NCBI GenBank assembly: GCA_936450465.1
Contig: OW388305.1
Location: 57,340,625 to 57,404,624 of the forward strand
Reading direction: 5' to 3'
Length of the DNA stretch: 64,000 bases
Source of the DNA: Gibbula magus
Lineage: Eukaryota > Mollusca > Gastropoda > Trochida > Trochidae
Made by a program: the position numbers and the translations under genes. Numbering within the stretch: position 1 is the stretch's first letter; the number at the start of each line of letters is the position of its first letter. Below are positions 51,401-63,400 of this stretch, one piece after another. The notes beneath the pieces are model-generated. The model was not told the DNA's origin. It saw only the letters and a program-made list of their open reading frames with translations, and made no database searches.

Positions 51401-54400
51401 TGCTCTAATGGGAAAAAATTAAGTTACCTGAAAAATATTACATCTGGGTGAAGGAAATTTTGTAATAACAAAGCCAGTTCCTAAAATTATTTTGGACAAT
51501 ATTATGATGCTTGAAGCTGTTTTTAAACATCTATAATTCTTAATGGATAGCGGATGGCGGGGGTATGTGAGCCCTGCTCACTTTTTTCTTGTTCTTTGAC
51601 CAATGCTAAAAGTGGGGGATACATGACTGAGCTGTGTTATGGAGAGAAATCCAGTGATTCTTTTAAAGGAAAAGTTCTATCAACAATCTATCAGCAGCAT
51701 CCGCCATCTTGGATCCTTGACATTTCGTGAAATGGAAACATGATTTATTTAACTCAATTTTTATTTGTTGTTATAATAAAACATATTCACTGATAGAATA
51801 TTCACATAGTAACACATAATGTATCATAAAAGTAATAAACATTATGCTGTTCGGCCGTAGCGGAGTTTTCCCCACTCTCAGCGCCGATGAATGGCTTCAA
51901 TTCTCATTGTCTTTATCAAATTGTCAAATGTAAAGTCATCAAAGTATTAACTTCATTAATATCTTTCAATTTGACTATGTTTTAATCATATAGTAATAAC
52001 ATATATGTGTAAACGGGGATATCCTCTCGAATTTCGTTTCCACAAAAAATACCCCGATAGATCCCTCCTTTTAAGCATGCTATACTTGGGAATGGCACCT
52101 ACAGGAATTCAAAACAAGATAAGGGTTGCATACCACGACTGACTTATCACGATGACCATTGAGTCACAATCAAAATAAACACACACCAACACTCACTATG
52201 GTCCATGTTAATACATGTAGTAGCAGTACAAGATTAAGCTTACAAACATTCTCATTCTTCTGATTGCTACCGTAGCTCAAAATGGCTTATCATCAATGAG
52301 CTCTTCACATTTTTCCATTTTTCTTTCAGAACCACAAATTTGTAATTCTTTAATTTTCAACCTTTTAAAATATAGCAAATCATGAAGAATTACAGAGTAA
52401 ATTTTTCTGTTTTAGAATATGTGCCTGAAGTTTATTCTTAGTTATTTCCTTATATAAACTATCCTAAAATCCATAATTCTAAAAACTTCAAGTATTTATT
52501 GACTGAATATTGACATGTTTGCCTTACAAGAAAACTTAAACAATCTTCTCTCAGCAGTTATAAGTCCTCCAAGTAGAGCTGTTGTCTAGAATAGACCCAG
52601 TGGAATGTCAGACAGCGCCTTGAAGTCTTTGTGTAGTCAGCACTGCCGCCTATTGATTCTTCTTTAATGGTTATAAATTACCTTGTCGTGGGTCGTTACC
52701 GACGTGCATTGTTAGATAATGGTATCTTTGTATTTTATGCTTCATTGACCAGGGGAAATACTCTTTGAAGTTCAGTTTATTGACTTTGTCAATAAAAGAA
52801 GAACATTTTAGGTACATTATTTGCAGAATATGCATTTTAAAAGCACCAGAATTTTTCATTTGAGGATCGATCTAAGAACGATACAAAGATTTCTGTAAAA
52901 TGTGATTGTCCTCCAAAATCCTGATAGTGTAGTTACATGTTTCTATAAAATATTTTTGTTATATATGATGACTCAAAAGAGTATTACTATTACCACCTTT
53001 CATTTTGTAGGCAGCTTCAAGAAGCTACAAGACCCCATAGACCTGTTCATTGACATCTGGACTGTACAACACACCGTAGGAGCGATAAACAAGAGGGAAA
53101 ATTAATATTGTGTCATTTTTACCGTACTATAATTGCATCTTTCAAATACATTTCAGTTCCATACGAGGATGAATAGCTAGTCTATATTTTGAAAATTAAT
53201 GACACTGGAAAGAGAAAAAAAAATTAAATTAAGTACTTTTTAATTAAAAACAGAATTTTTCTCATCGTTTTTCGCATATTCAACAGAATTTCTCACTGAC
53301 ACACATATTTTAGATATTGCTAAAAATGCAATATAATGTGCACATTTGAATAAACAAACGAATTCAGAAATAAAAATAGGGGGTCACCGGAGGTTTTTCA
53401 TCACTTTAACGTAATTTTCTGAATTTCCTTCATAAACATTAAAACCTAATGTCACGGCAATTTTGATGGTTTCAAGTGTAACTTTGACGGCCTATCATGT
53501 AATCATTATCGAACAATATAACAATCTAAGAATGCACATATACAAGGCGAATTAAATTTGTCAGTAACAAAAGATATGTATGTAATTCGAATAACACACA
53601 CGGTAACATATTTACCGCGAATATAGGTGACGTTAACGTTATGTGGCATGTCGTAAAATGATCGTTAAAAAGGCGTTATGGCAATTTTAAGCACTTCCCG
53701 TTAGTGTATGGATAAGCGTATGCCCCAAACAACGTAACCCATATATTTTTAGACTTATTCACTACAATAAGTGTTGTCGCAAAATGTTACCGTAAGCAAG
53801 TTGATTTTTGGGTCCCATCTCTCCTAAGACCGACACTGTCAAACTCTTCATAAACAAAATGATACCCTTTATACCAGCAATGTAAAATATAATGTTATCC
53901 AGTTAGAGTCAAAGATATGTTGTCCAATAAATGACTCATGGTATCAAAGGGGTTAAAACTTGCACTTCAGTGGTTTATCCAAACAATTTATCCACTTGTA
54001 GATAAAGTCTAAACATGACATAAATTTATTAATGTACCATATTGGTCACTATTTGGAGGATAAGTACAATATTTCTATCATAATCATATCACGATAATCA
54101 GATAATCCACTGAGATTAGTGTCACGTTAGTCAGATATGGTTAATCCAGTCAGATAATCCTGCGTATAACACAAGTCATTGTCATAAATAGTTTCATTCA
54201 TATATCCTTATCCGCTGAAGAAAATACTTATTTATCTAATATTAGCAACTGGTTTGAAAAGCGTTATTAAACTGAATCATACAGGAGAGAAGACAGAAAT
54301 CTTATTAAATGTTTTCATATATCTTTGTTCAAAAATAAATCATTAAATTTGTAACTACAATAGATCGATTTAAGCATTCAATTAATACGTAAGTTGTTGA

Positions 54401-57400
54401 GCAAACATATCTAACAACAACTCAATATGCAGAAAGTTGGATCCAAATAGTTGAATTTTACGGTTGAATTAGTGAAAATGTTGCAGTACCATATTTCCTC
54501 AAATACATGAAACCCAGGGTTCTATTTCATACAGCTACCCTTCAACCCCCGGTTTCAATTCGAGGCCCGCGTACGTCCTTATTTTCATATTTGAGACCAA
54601 GGTTGTATTTACCTCAGCACCCCATGACCCTCTTGGTTGTAATCAGGGCCCGGGTTATATTTAGAACCTGGTTTGTATTTGAGGAATATGGTATTCAGGA
54701 TTGGGCATTAGCTACCCACACCTCACCCCCAGGTAAATTTGATGGAACCCTAAAGAAAGGTAATTCTGGTAATTCACCATTCCGGACTTATTTTCAGCTC
54801 TTTTACAACCTCTTAATGTCTTACTTGACTCTTTAAACAAGTATTTCTATAGTAAAATTTAGGGATTGACTTGCCAATGACTACATAACCAGACTATCAC
54901 TGCATGAGCATGTAAAGTGTGCAGAGAAAAACTGGTCTTAAAAAACCCAGTGGTATTTGGGTCATATCCTGTCTGTAATCTGATTAGCAAATTCATTATG
55001 GGTATTTGGACGTGTGCAGTTGATATGTTCTGCCAGCTGCGTTATTGTTTCCGCGGATGATTGACAGCTCGTATAGATCTCTAGCTTGGAGGTCAGTATG
55101 TGACCTCTCTCACACTCAATCAATCCCATTGGTTCCTTATTGCCACTGGAATGTTAGTGCCGATGATATACCGCTCCTGAATAGTGCAAATATTGTGCAT
55201 TGTGATGGTATAACAAGTAATGTTTTATGTCAGAAAATGGTTTGATTTGATTATAATTTGATGATATTCATTTATATGACTATAGGAATCGTTGAAAAGT
55301 TACTTTGTTAGATAATTTGCCACAGGGAAAGGGTAAGATATGTATTGCTGTATATTTCATAAAATATTTTACATATATATGACATCTAGTAAAAGGTTAG
55401 ATCAATACATATATTGCTTTAACTGTCGCTGACCGCGACGCTTAAAGACTAACGTCTGGTTGGGTCTTACTCAGTTGATCAGTACTCCTTGGGTGTTTCT
55501 GCCCAAATGCAGCCGACTTAAACACAAAATAATGAAATCATGTTCCTTTGTAATGTATTATAAGTATAAATACATTTGTGATATTTAAAGGGACAGAAGC
55601 ACGTCTTTTGCAAATTTTTTTTTTTTTAAATTCCCATTTATAATGATAGTCTATGTCATTTATATTTACTTTAGAGGGTAAAACATCTTATTTCACAAAC
55701 CAATTATCCGTAGTGGTAATAACGGTGTTGCGTATAAAGCAAAAATTGCATGGCGGCAATTTTATTGTGAACAAAATTTATTATTTTTAATGACAAAAAC
55801 GATTCCCATGGCTTTACGGAACCATGTATACTCATTAACTTGATTTTCCGAGGAGAGAAGGGTGTTTTACTATTAGTGAGATTATTTTTCAAATACATTT
55901 CATCAACTTATTTCAACTTATTTCAGCGAAAAAACGTGCTACTGCCCCTTTAAATGACAATTTCTGGACATCTTTATGCACAAACATGAATTTTTTTATT
56001 CCCAAGAAATCACATTACATGGCATATGTATACAAGCTAAATGAATTTTTACATTTGTTGGTACAGATGGAATAAAACATACATTCTTTGTTGATTTGCA
56101 TGTCATGTCAAGTTAAAGAGTGTTGACAATCTTCGTACACAATGATATGGCCTAATCATTGTAAACAGTAGTTTCTTCAAGCACATTGTAAATAAAAGGA
56201 TTGAATGGAACAAGATGGTCATTTATGTTAGGTTATGTTATAGAGTGTGGAGTGATGACCAAAACGCAAAGAATTTTATTTGTTCAAACATGAATTTTAA
56301 TATTCGGATAGTAATTGAAATGAACCCTAAAAATTGGATTATTTCTTTTAGAAATTCTTTAAAATTTTACCAATTTGATGTTCACTGAATGTGCGAAATG
56401 ATGCATTTTGTAAAATTTATTTGTTAGAAAACTTACATAATGTTCTACAAGAAATTATTTGGACTCCTCACAGAATTTCTGCCAACTCAAAGACTGTTGT
56501 TTTATTTTGGAATGCTTGGATCCAGATGAGGATTAGGCAAGGGAGAGTCATCCATAAACAAATTAGATACCGGTACTCTATCTGTCATAGTAATATGAAA
56601 TATTACACAGTTTTGATTTCAGTTCTAAATAATATGAACAAAATTACAAGAGTACACCAATGTAACAAACTGTGCCTGACTTGTTTTCCTCCATTTCAGG
56701 AGAGCCCGACAGACGTCCACACACAGATCAACACAAGGCTGAAGGAAGATGGTCTCAACCCAAAGTGTGAGGACCCAGAAAAGCTCCTCTATCTGTGGAA
56801 ACTGTATCAGCTCTCACAGGTTCGTACATCAGTCTCCTGACAGCTTCTAGTTCCAGATCCGGGGGGGGGGGGGGGGGGGCAGTTCAGCGGGTTCACCCCC
56901 TTCCCTTTTGAAAAATGTTACATGTAAATATGATCGACCCTCTGGGTGACCTCCTCCCTTTTGTGAACCGTACCCCCTCCCTCCCTCGGCAATTTTGAAG
57001 GAGGAAGTCTTATTGACACCTGTTAGAAAGATTCCATGTAGTTGACCATTACTAGGAGACTGAGTAACACAAATATTTACATTGGCAACTATCTTTCTCT
57101 AGAGTTAGAGAATATATATGATAAAACCCAGTTCATTTTTTTATATTGATGGAAATTGATATGATATTTTATTTCAAAGTGAAAAAAATACAATATTTTT
57201 ATCTTTAATTTGCATTTAATTATCACAAAATTAAATTTGAAAGCTTCTTTGGTTCAAATATTACCCAGAGAAATCTCTCTGCCGGCTACACAGTTACAGT
57301 CACATGTACCGACTCTCTGTTTGCTTCGGGACATCCGACTTCACTGCTTGTGTACAGCAGTAAATTCACTTTATTTACAGTCCTTTATGATCATAAACCA

Positions 57401-60400
57401 ATTCCCTTGAATCTACATCATTACTTACCTACATTGTTTACAATGTTAAAATTGTAAACAACTCACCTGCGGTTAGTTTCCATGGCAACCAGGTAAGGCC
57501 TCGGGTACGCTATCTAAATATAGGTCACACATGGGTAACTCTCTGTTGTCCCAGTTTTATAAATAACCGGAAACAGCAGTTCACAAACTTACGCATTCGA
57601 TGTTGCTATAGGATGATAATTGATGACAGTGTGACACTGTAAAGAAGGGAAGATGTTGAGTTTTGATTTGACACTCAGCAAATTTAACTTCAAAGTTGTC
57701 AAACATATGAGATAATTTGTTTCAGTTGTTTAAAAATGGTAAGGTTACACTAAGCTTTTGTTTCGGTAACAAGATACTACGTTTGATGATGTTGCATTAA
57801 TGATGGATTGACATATTGGTTGCACAAGATTTTCATTGTTGGTAACATTGCATTTTTACCGTAATCAACCTAATAATGATCCTAGATGGTTAGTTATATC
57901 AGGTTTATTTCAAGGAGGGCGCTAATTGAAATGAAACTTAGTTGAGAACAATGTAGTTTGCTTTTGCCATTCACATTGTTAGAGACATTAGATTTTGATT
58001 TTGATTGTTGACAACTTTTATTTATTGATAATAAATAACTCTACAATAAGTGTGATTCAACTTCACAATTACAGAACGTCAATTTAGATTCTTGGAGGAT
58101 GGAGGTTGTCAATAAGAGACCAGTAAAATATGTGAAAGGTTGGAATGAGATGCGGAAGATTACCGCGGCAATTATTAAAATGCAATAGTAAAAATCTTAA
58201 AGTTAAGGGTTCCTTAGCCCATAATTGTTTCAAGAAGTTGTGTGTACACTACGTCATTGATTGACTGATGGCATTAAAGCGAGTCGGTTGTTTTTAGTTT
58301 CATGGGACCATTTATCAAATTAGCGAGTGAGAAATGAGCGAGGCAGCTTACAGCGAGGCTTCGGCTCTTGGCGCTGCAATCTCAGTAGTGAAGCGAAGCT
58401 TGACTCGTTAGCAGGCAGGCTAATCAGCCCAGATCTATAATGATTAGGTCATTTGATGGCGACACGCTTTAAGTGGGTATGATGTTTGTTGCAGAGCGAC
58501 CTGCAGACGGCGCGGGAGGCGGAGGAGAAGCAACGCAAGTCGCAGGCGGAGGAGATGAAGGAAGTGGAGAACTATGTGGAGCACATCCGACACCTCTCCG
58601 ACGAGCGGGAGGCGCTCATACAGGAACTGGAGGCCGAGAACGAGACTCTCAAGAACAACATCGAGCAGCACAAGAACACTGAAATAAGTAGGTTCTCTTC
58701 ATTCTAGAGCAGTAAAACAATTCTCAGTACAAAATAAAACAATTACATTCACATAATGAAAGGTGAAAAAGGATGTTTTCATTAATTTAAGAATTGATAA
58801 ATAAGTAGGTTTAATTTTTCTCATGAACAGTGAAATTAACAGGTATTTTTTATTCACAAATTAAATAAGAGGTTAACCCCTGCAGAATAGAGCCTTGCTT
58901 TCTCTTGGTACCTGAGTGTTCAAGTAGAAGTGAGGCTGAGATTCAATCTGTAGGATTTGGTCACTTCATAGGGAGAGCACTGCAGATTGATTATGCTGTC
59001 AAGAGTATCAAAATAACAAGCTTTACTTGAGAGAAGTCGTAGAGTTGATGTACATTTTTGCTCAGTGTAATATTTAAATACAATTTTTTTCAAACAGATA
59101 AAGAATCTCCCCAATATCAAAACATTTTCATTTTCAAGGTGAAGATGTCAGAAAAGAAACTGCTGAAATGCTGAACCAACAGGGTCTTGAGGAAATCGCC
59201 ACTGCATCGAGCAGCGAACAGATTGCATTTCTTCTGGTAGAGCGAGCAAAACTATTGGACGAGCTGGAAGCAGAGCAAAACCGAAGTCATTCGGATGGCA
59301 AGAACTCGGAAGATCTGAAGCAGGAACTAGAACGGGAGCGAGGAGAGTTTGAGGAGGAGCTTCAGCAACTGCGAGAGAACGAGAAGAAGGCGAGGAACGT
59401 GCTGAAGCAGGAACACGAGGAGGAGGTCGCCGCTCTCATGGACGAGAACTCAACACTGGAGGATGATCTCAATGCAGAGAAGAAGAAGGTTTGTGCATGA
59501 CCTAATTATTTTTTAAAATTTACAATATCAATGATTTTGATATCACAATATTGTCCTGGACAGTTTTAGATGCAGTCACGTTTTGATTGGAGTGTGACAT
59601 ATGTGCCTTAAAAAGTTGATATTTTAAACATTTCTTGAAGACGATCCAAGTCCAAGATTTGAGATGTGACCCTATTAAGTTTGTCCACGTTGTACGCAGG
59701 TGAAGGATCTGGAGGCAGAGGTGGACCGACTGACGGACGACCTGGAGAATGAACACAACCTGCGTCAGCGCGAGAGAGAACTACTGGACCAGGAGAGGAA
59801 GAATCAGGCCAAGGACCGGGAGGATCTTCTCAACAGTCAGTACACACACCTGTATACCTGTAATTAGCGCCCTATAAACGTCCCAAACTACAACTGCAAG
59901 CACGCACAGAGTGTCCCTCACTTCTAGTAATTTATAAGCCATGCTTTACTTAAGCGGATCCATATATCTTTCGGAAGGATTCACCTTCGAATGTGACAAT
60001 CATTGTAACAGTCTACCAATCAAAGTCATTTGATTTATGACAAGGCTTTTATCCTGTAGATTGCACATTTCTTATTTGATAATAGATATACCTTACTAAG
60101 TTAAATGAAAAACATTTTGATGACATAGCTCAGCTAATATTAAAGGTGCTGTAGCATGCCATTGTTTCTGAAATAACGTGCTCTCAATAAAGGTGAATAA
60201 GTGTTACAAATGACTAAATACCTGAATCAATAAAAAGAGTTCTAAAACGAATGTACATGGTTCGGTTAAGCCGTGCGAGTCCATTTCCCCTTAGAGTGGC
60301 CATTGTAATGTGTTCACATTAAAATGGTTGCTTGAAGGTAGTTTTACAGGGAAAGTGAAGAACAGATATAAAAATGTTTTGCTTTGCAGGTCCAAGGCCT

Positions 60401-63400
60401 TTGAGGTCTGGTTTGAGTCGATCTGCTAGCGATGTCTCCCTCAGAAAAATAATAGAAGAGAAAACAAAAATAGAGGGAGAAATCATTCCATTACGAACAA
60501 AGATCCGTACGCTAGAGAATGAAAAGGAAAAGAAAGATGACGAGGTAAGTTTGTAAATAATAGAAAATATAAACCATAGAGAATAAATAACAGTGGTAAT
60601 TTTGCACTCAAAGTCTCACACTGTTGTGACAGTTGTACTGTAAAATCAAAACTGTGAAACATCAGGAATCATGCTAACAGTGATATAAGACTAGGATATT
60701 ATTATCCCCCGCCGCGTGTTTAGCGCGAAGCGGGGGATATAGTTTTCGGCTGCGTCCGTCCATACGTCCGTACGAAATAGAATAACTCAAATACTGTTCA
60801 CTGGATTCTTTTCATATTTTGAATATGGGTTCATCATAGGGAGAGTAATGTTCCTACAGAGGTTTGTGACCTTGACCTTCATTTCAAGGTCACAACGAGA
60901 CTGTCATTTTATCCTTGTCAGCGGGATATCTCAAGAACCATTCGCTGGATTCTCTTCATATCTTACACATAGCTTCTCCAAGGAAAGACGACGGGCTGAT
61001 TAGATTTTGGTGACCTTGACATTATTCTCAAAGTCAAATTTTTTGTGGTCAAGATATATATATATATAACTGTATCCTGTTTTCAAGCTGAAGGCGATGA
61101 GGGGAGAAGTTGAGCGAGGACAGATGCTTCAGCAACAGCTGCAGTTGAAGAACAAGAACCTGAGGAAGGATCTGGAGGAGCTTGAGCACCAGCTGGACGA
61201 AGCCGAGGTCAGTCAGTCAGTCAGTCAGTCAGTCAGTCAGTCAGTCAGTCAGTCAGTCAGTCAGTCAGTCAGTCAGTCAGTCAGTCAGTCAGTCAGTCAG
61301 TCGTCAAGGGTTATATTTTTCATATCTCGTGGTGTATGAAGTTTGAAGCTAGGGGTGCTGCCCTTCTGTATGCTTTGAAATAGCAGCAGCTCTTTGGTTG
61401 GGTTAAGAAAATGTCAAACTTGCTCACTCACAGACCTAGTTAAAGGTAAAAGTCAATATAGTCACATTGATATTTTTGGATAGTTTACAATGAAACAAGG
61501 CTCAATGTCTTAAAATTGTCAATCACAATTCAATCTTAAATAACTTAGCAGTAGAACACAGATATTTTAATCATCAATATTGCGGAATGTCAATAATACT
61601 CTCCTATTCTAAATGTTTTGTATTGAAATTATTTATTTCATATTGTAGTCCAGCGTTGAAAAGTTGACATCGTCCAAGACAGAGCTTTCTGAGAAACTTT
61701 CGACACTTCAGGAGGAAGTGAAAGAACTACGAGCAACATCTCAGAAAGCTTCCACTCTTGAAGACATCGTCGACATCCTCAAACCAGACAAACAGAAACT
61801 CACAGACCAGATTGGGAGCTTGAAAGAAAACCTGGAAGAAGCCAGAAATGAGGAAGATGAGCTAGCCAATCAAAATGCACAGCTCTCCCAAAAGGAAGAG
61901 GAGCTAACCAATCAAATTGACTCTCTTAAAAAGACATTGGAATCGACCAATGATGAGAAAGATAAGCTGTGTGTGGAGCAAGAGAAGTTGTTAGATTCTC
62001 AGGAAGGTTTGAAGGTACAGTTGAAGTCATTACAGGATGATCTCCAACTGTTGAATACAGACAAGAGTTCGTTGAGTGAGAACACGGCCATGTTGAGTAA
62101 GGAGAACAAGGAGTTGATGAACCAGATCTCTCAACTCCAGGAGGAGATTCAGAAGGACCAGCTCGGTCACAGCCAGGAACTTGCCAAGCAGGAGGTACCA
62201 ACTCACTTCTTTAATGCTCGTTTATCTTTGTGGTCATTTTAACCTGCTTGGTCCGTTATCATCTTCATTTAGGCTGGGGGCGGGATAGCGCAGTGGTTAG
62301 CGCATTCGGCTTAGGATCAAGAGGTCCGGGGTTCGAATCCCGTCAGGAGCACGGCAACTTTGTCTGCAGTAGAGAATTGTTCTACACGCAGTAAGGTTTG
62401 GGTGCAATGCTACACTGAATTTCAGATCAGTACCACCCATGGTTCGCTAGTTCCAGCCGATGCTCGCAGGTTTCACCGCAATGCATAGCCACATGGCGTT
62501 GCAGGCTTTCTCCCTGCCTTAATACTAGCAGCCCCGATATAAGTGAAATACTCTTGAAAGCAGCGTTAAACCCCAACTCACCTCACCTCACCTCACCTCA
62601 CCTCACCTCACCTCACCTCACCTCATTTAGGCTAGAAATCTATCTTTTTAAAAAGAAATGTTTTGTATTACTTTTGCTGCTAGAGAAGGGTTTAAACTAC
62701 CGGTAACAAATGACACGATCATTATTTACAGGAGCGGCAAGTTGCTAGCAGTATGCTTCATCCTCGGTTGGCCACTGGCTAAATATATAGCTTCTTTTCA
62801 GGAACTTTTAACTAAATTATTCATATCAGAAAAAAATATATATATATATATACCGAGTATGTACAGTCAGAACCTATTTATCTGCACGATTTGATTACAG
62901 TTGAAAATCGTCCAGAAAGAGAATCATGAGGTGGGGTAAACAAATCATCATTTGCATAGAAAAGCTAAAAGAAAACCTTGTTAAATACTTACGTGGCTGG
63001 GTTTCCGGATATCTGGGGTCCGAGTAAACGAGGTCTTACTGTATACATATATGTGAAAAATACTTTTCAGAAATTGGCAACAAAGGAAATTTTTAAGTAT
63101 GCTTCCTCGACTCTTTACAACTTTTCTTTTGTCTTTTTGTCGAACATCCTTGGAATTTATTTTTCTTTCCCAAATTAATTGCAGATTATTGTAAGCCACA
63201 TGAGAGAGCAGAACCAGAAGTTGACAGATCAGGTGACGGAGCTACAGACTGAGCTCAACGATACACGCGTCAACGAGAACACCCTTCTACAAACACAGGT
63301 ACACATTTCACAGTCTGGTCTAAGTTTTACTTACATATCTTATATAAGCTTGCTCTAGGATAACTCACACTATGTAAATGAATAAGGAAATAGAAAATCA

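Larger units (their letters stand above)
42484..56699 (+). other. Proposed 14.2-kb first intron of the coiled-coil gene
   Basis: No convincing coding exon was found. It holds three SINE copies (43781, 44286, 47129), a tRNA-like sequence (48384), a tandem duplication (46739-46951), an inverted-repeat family member (49670-50295), a CCCCCGC-bounded repeat (50886-51592), a TTAA-flanked element (55589-55949) and a degenerate copy of a second TTAA family (about 44947-45263). The rest is AT-rich sequence in which I see nothing. Confidence 0.4.

Noticed and set aside
52980..53105. Possible exon after an acceptor-like TTTTGTAG (SFKKLQDPIDLFIDIW...)
   Set aside because: It ends in a stop, has no matching donor or partner exon, and breaks the coiled-coil gene model.
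56391..56699. Open frame continuous with exon 56700-56819
   Set aside because: A clear CATTTCAG acceptor lies at 56699 and the upstream codons look like translated intron.
61926..62201. Antisense 91-codon frame
   Set aside because: It is a shadow of the coiled-coil exon 61649-62194.
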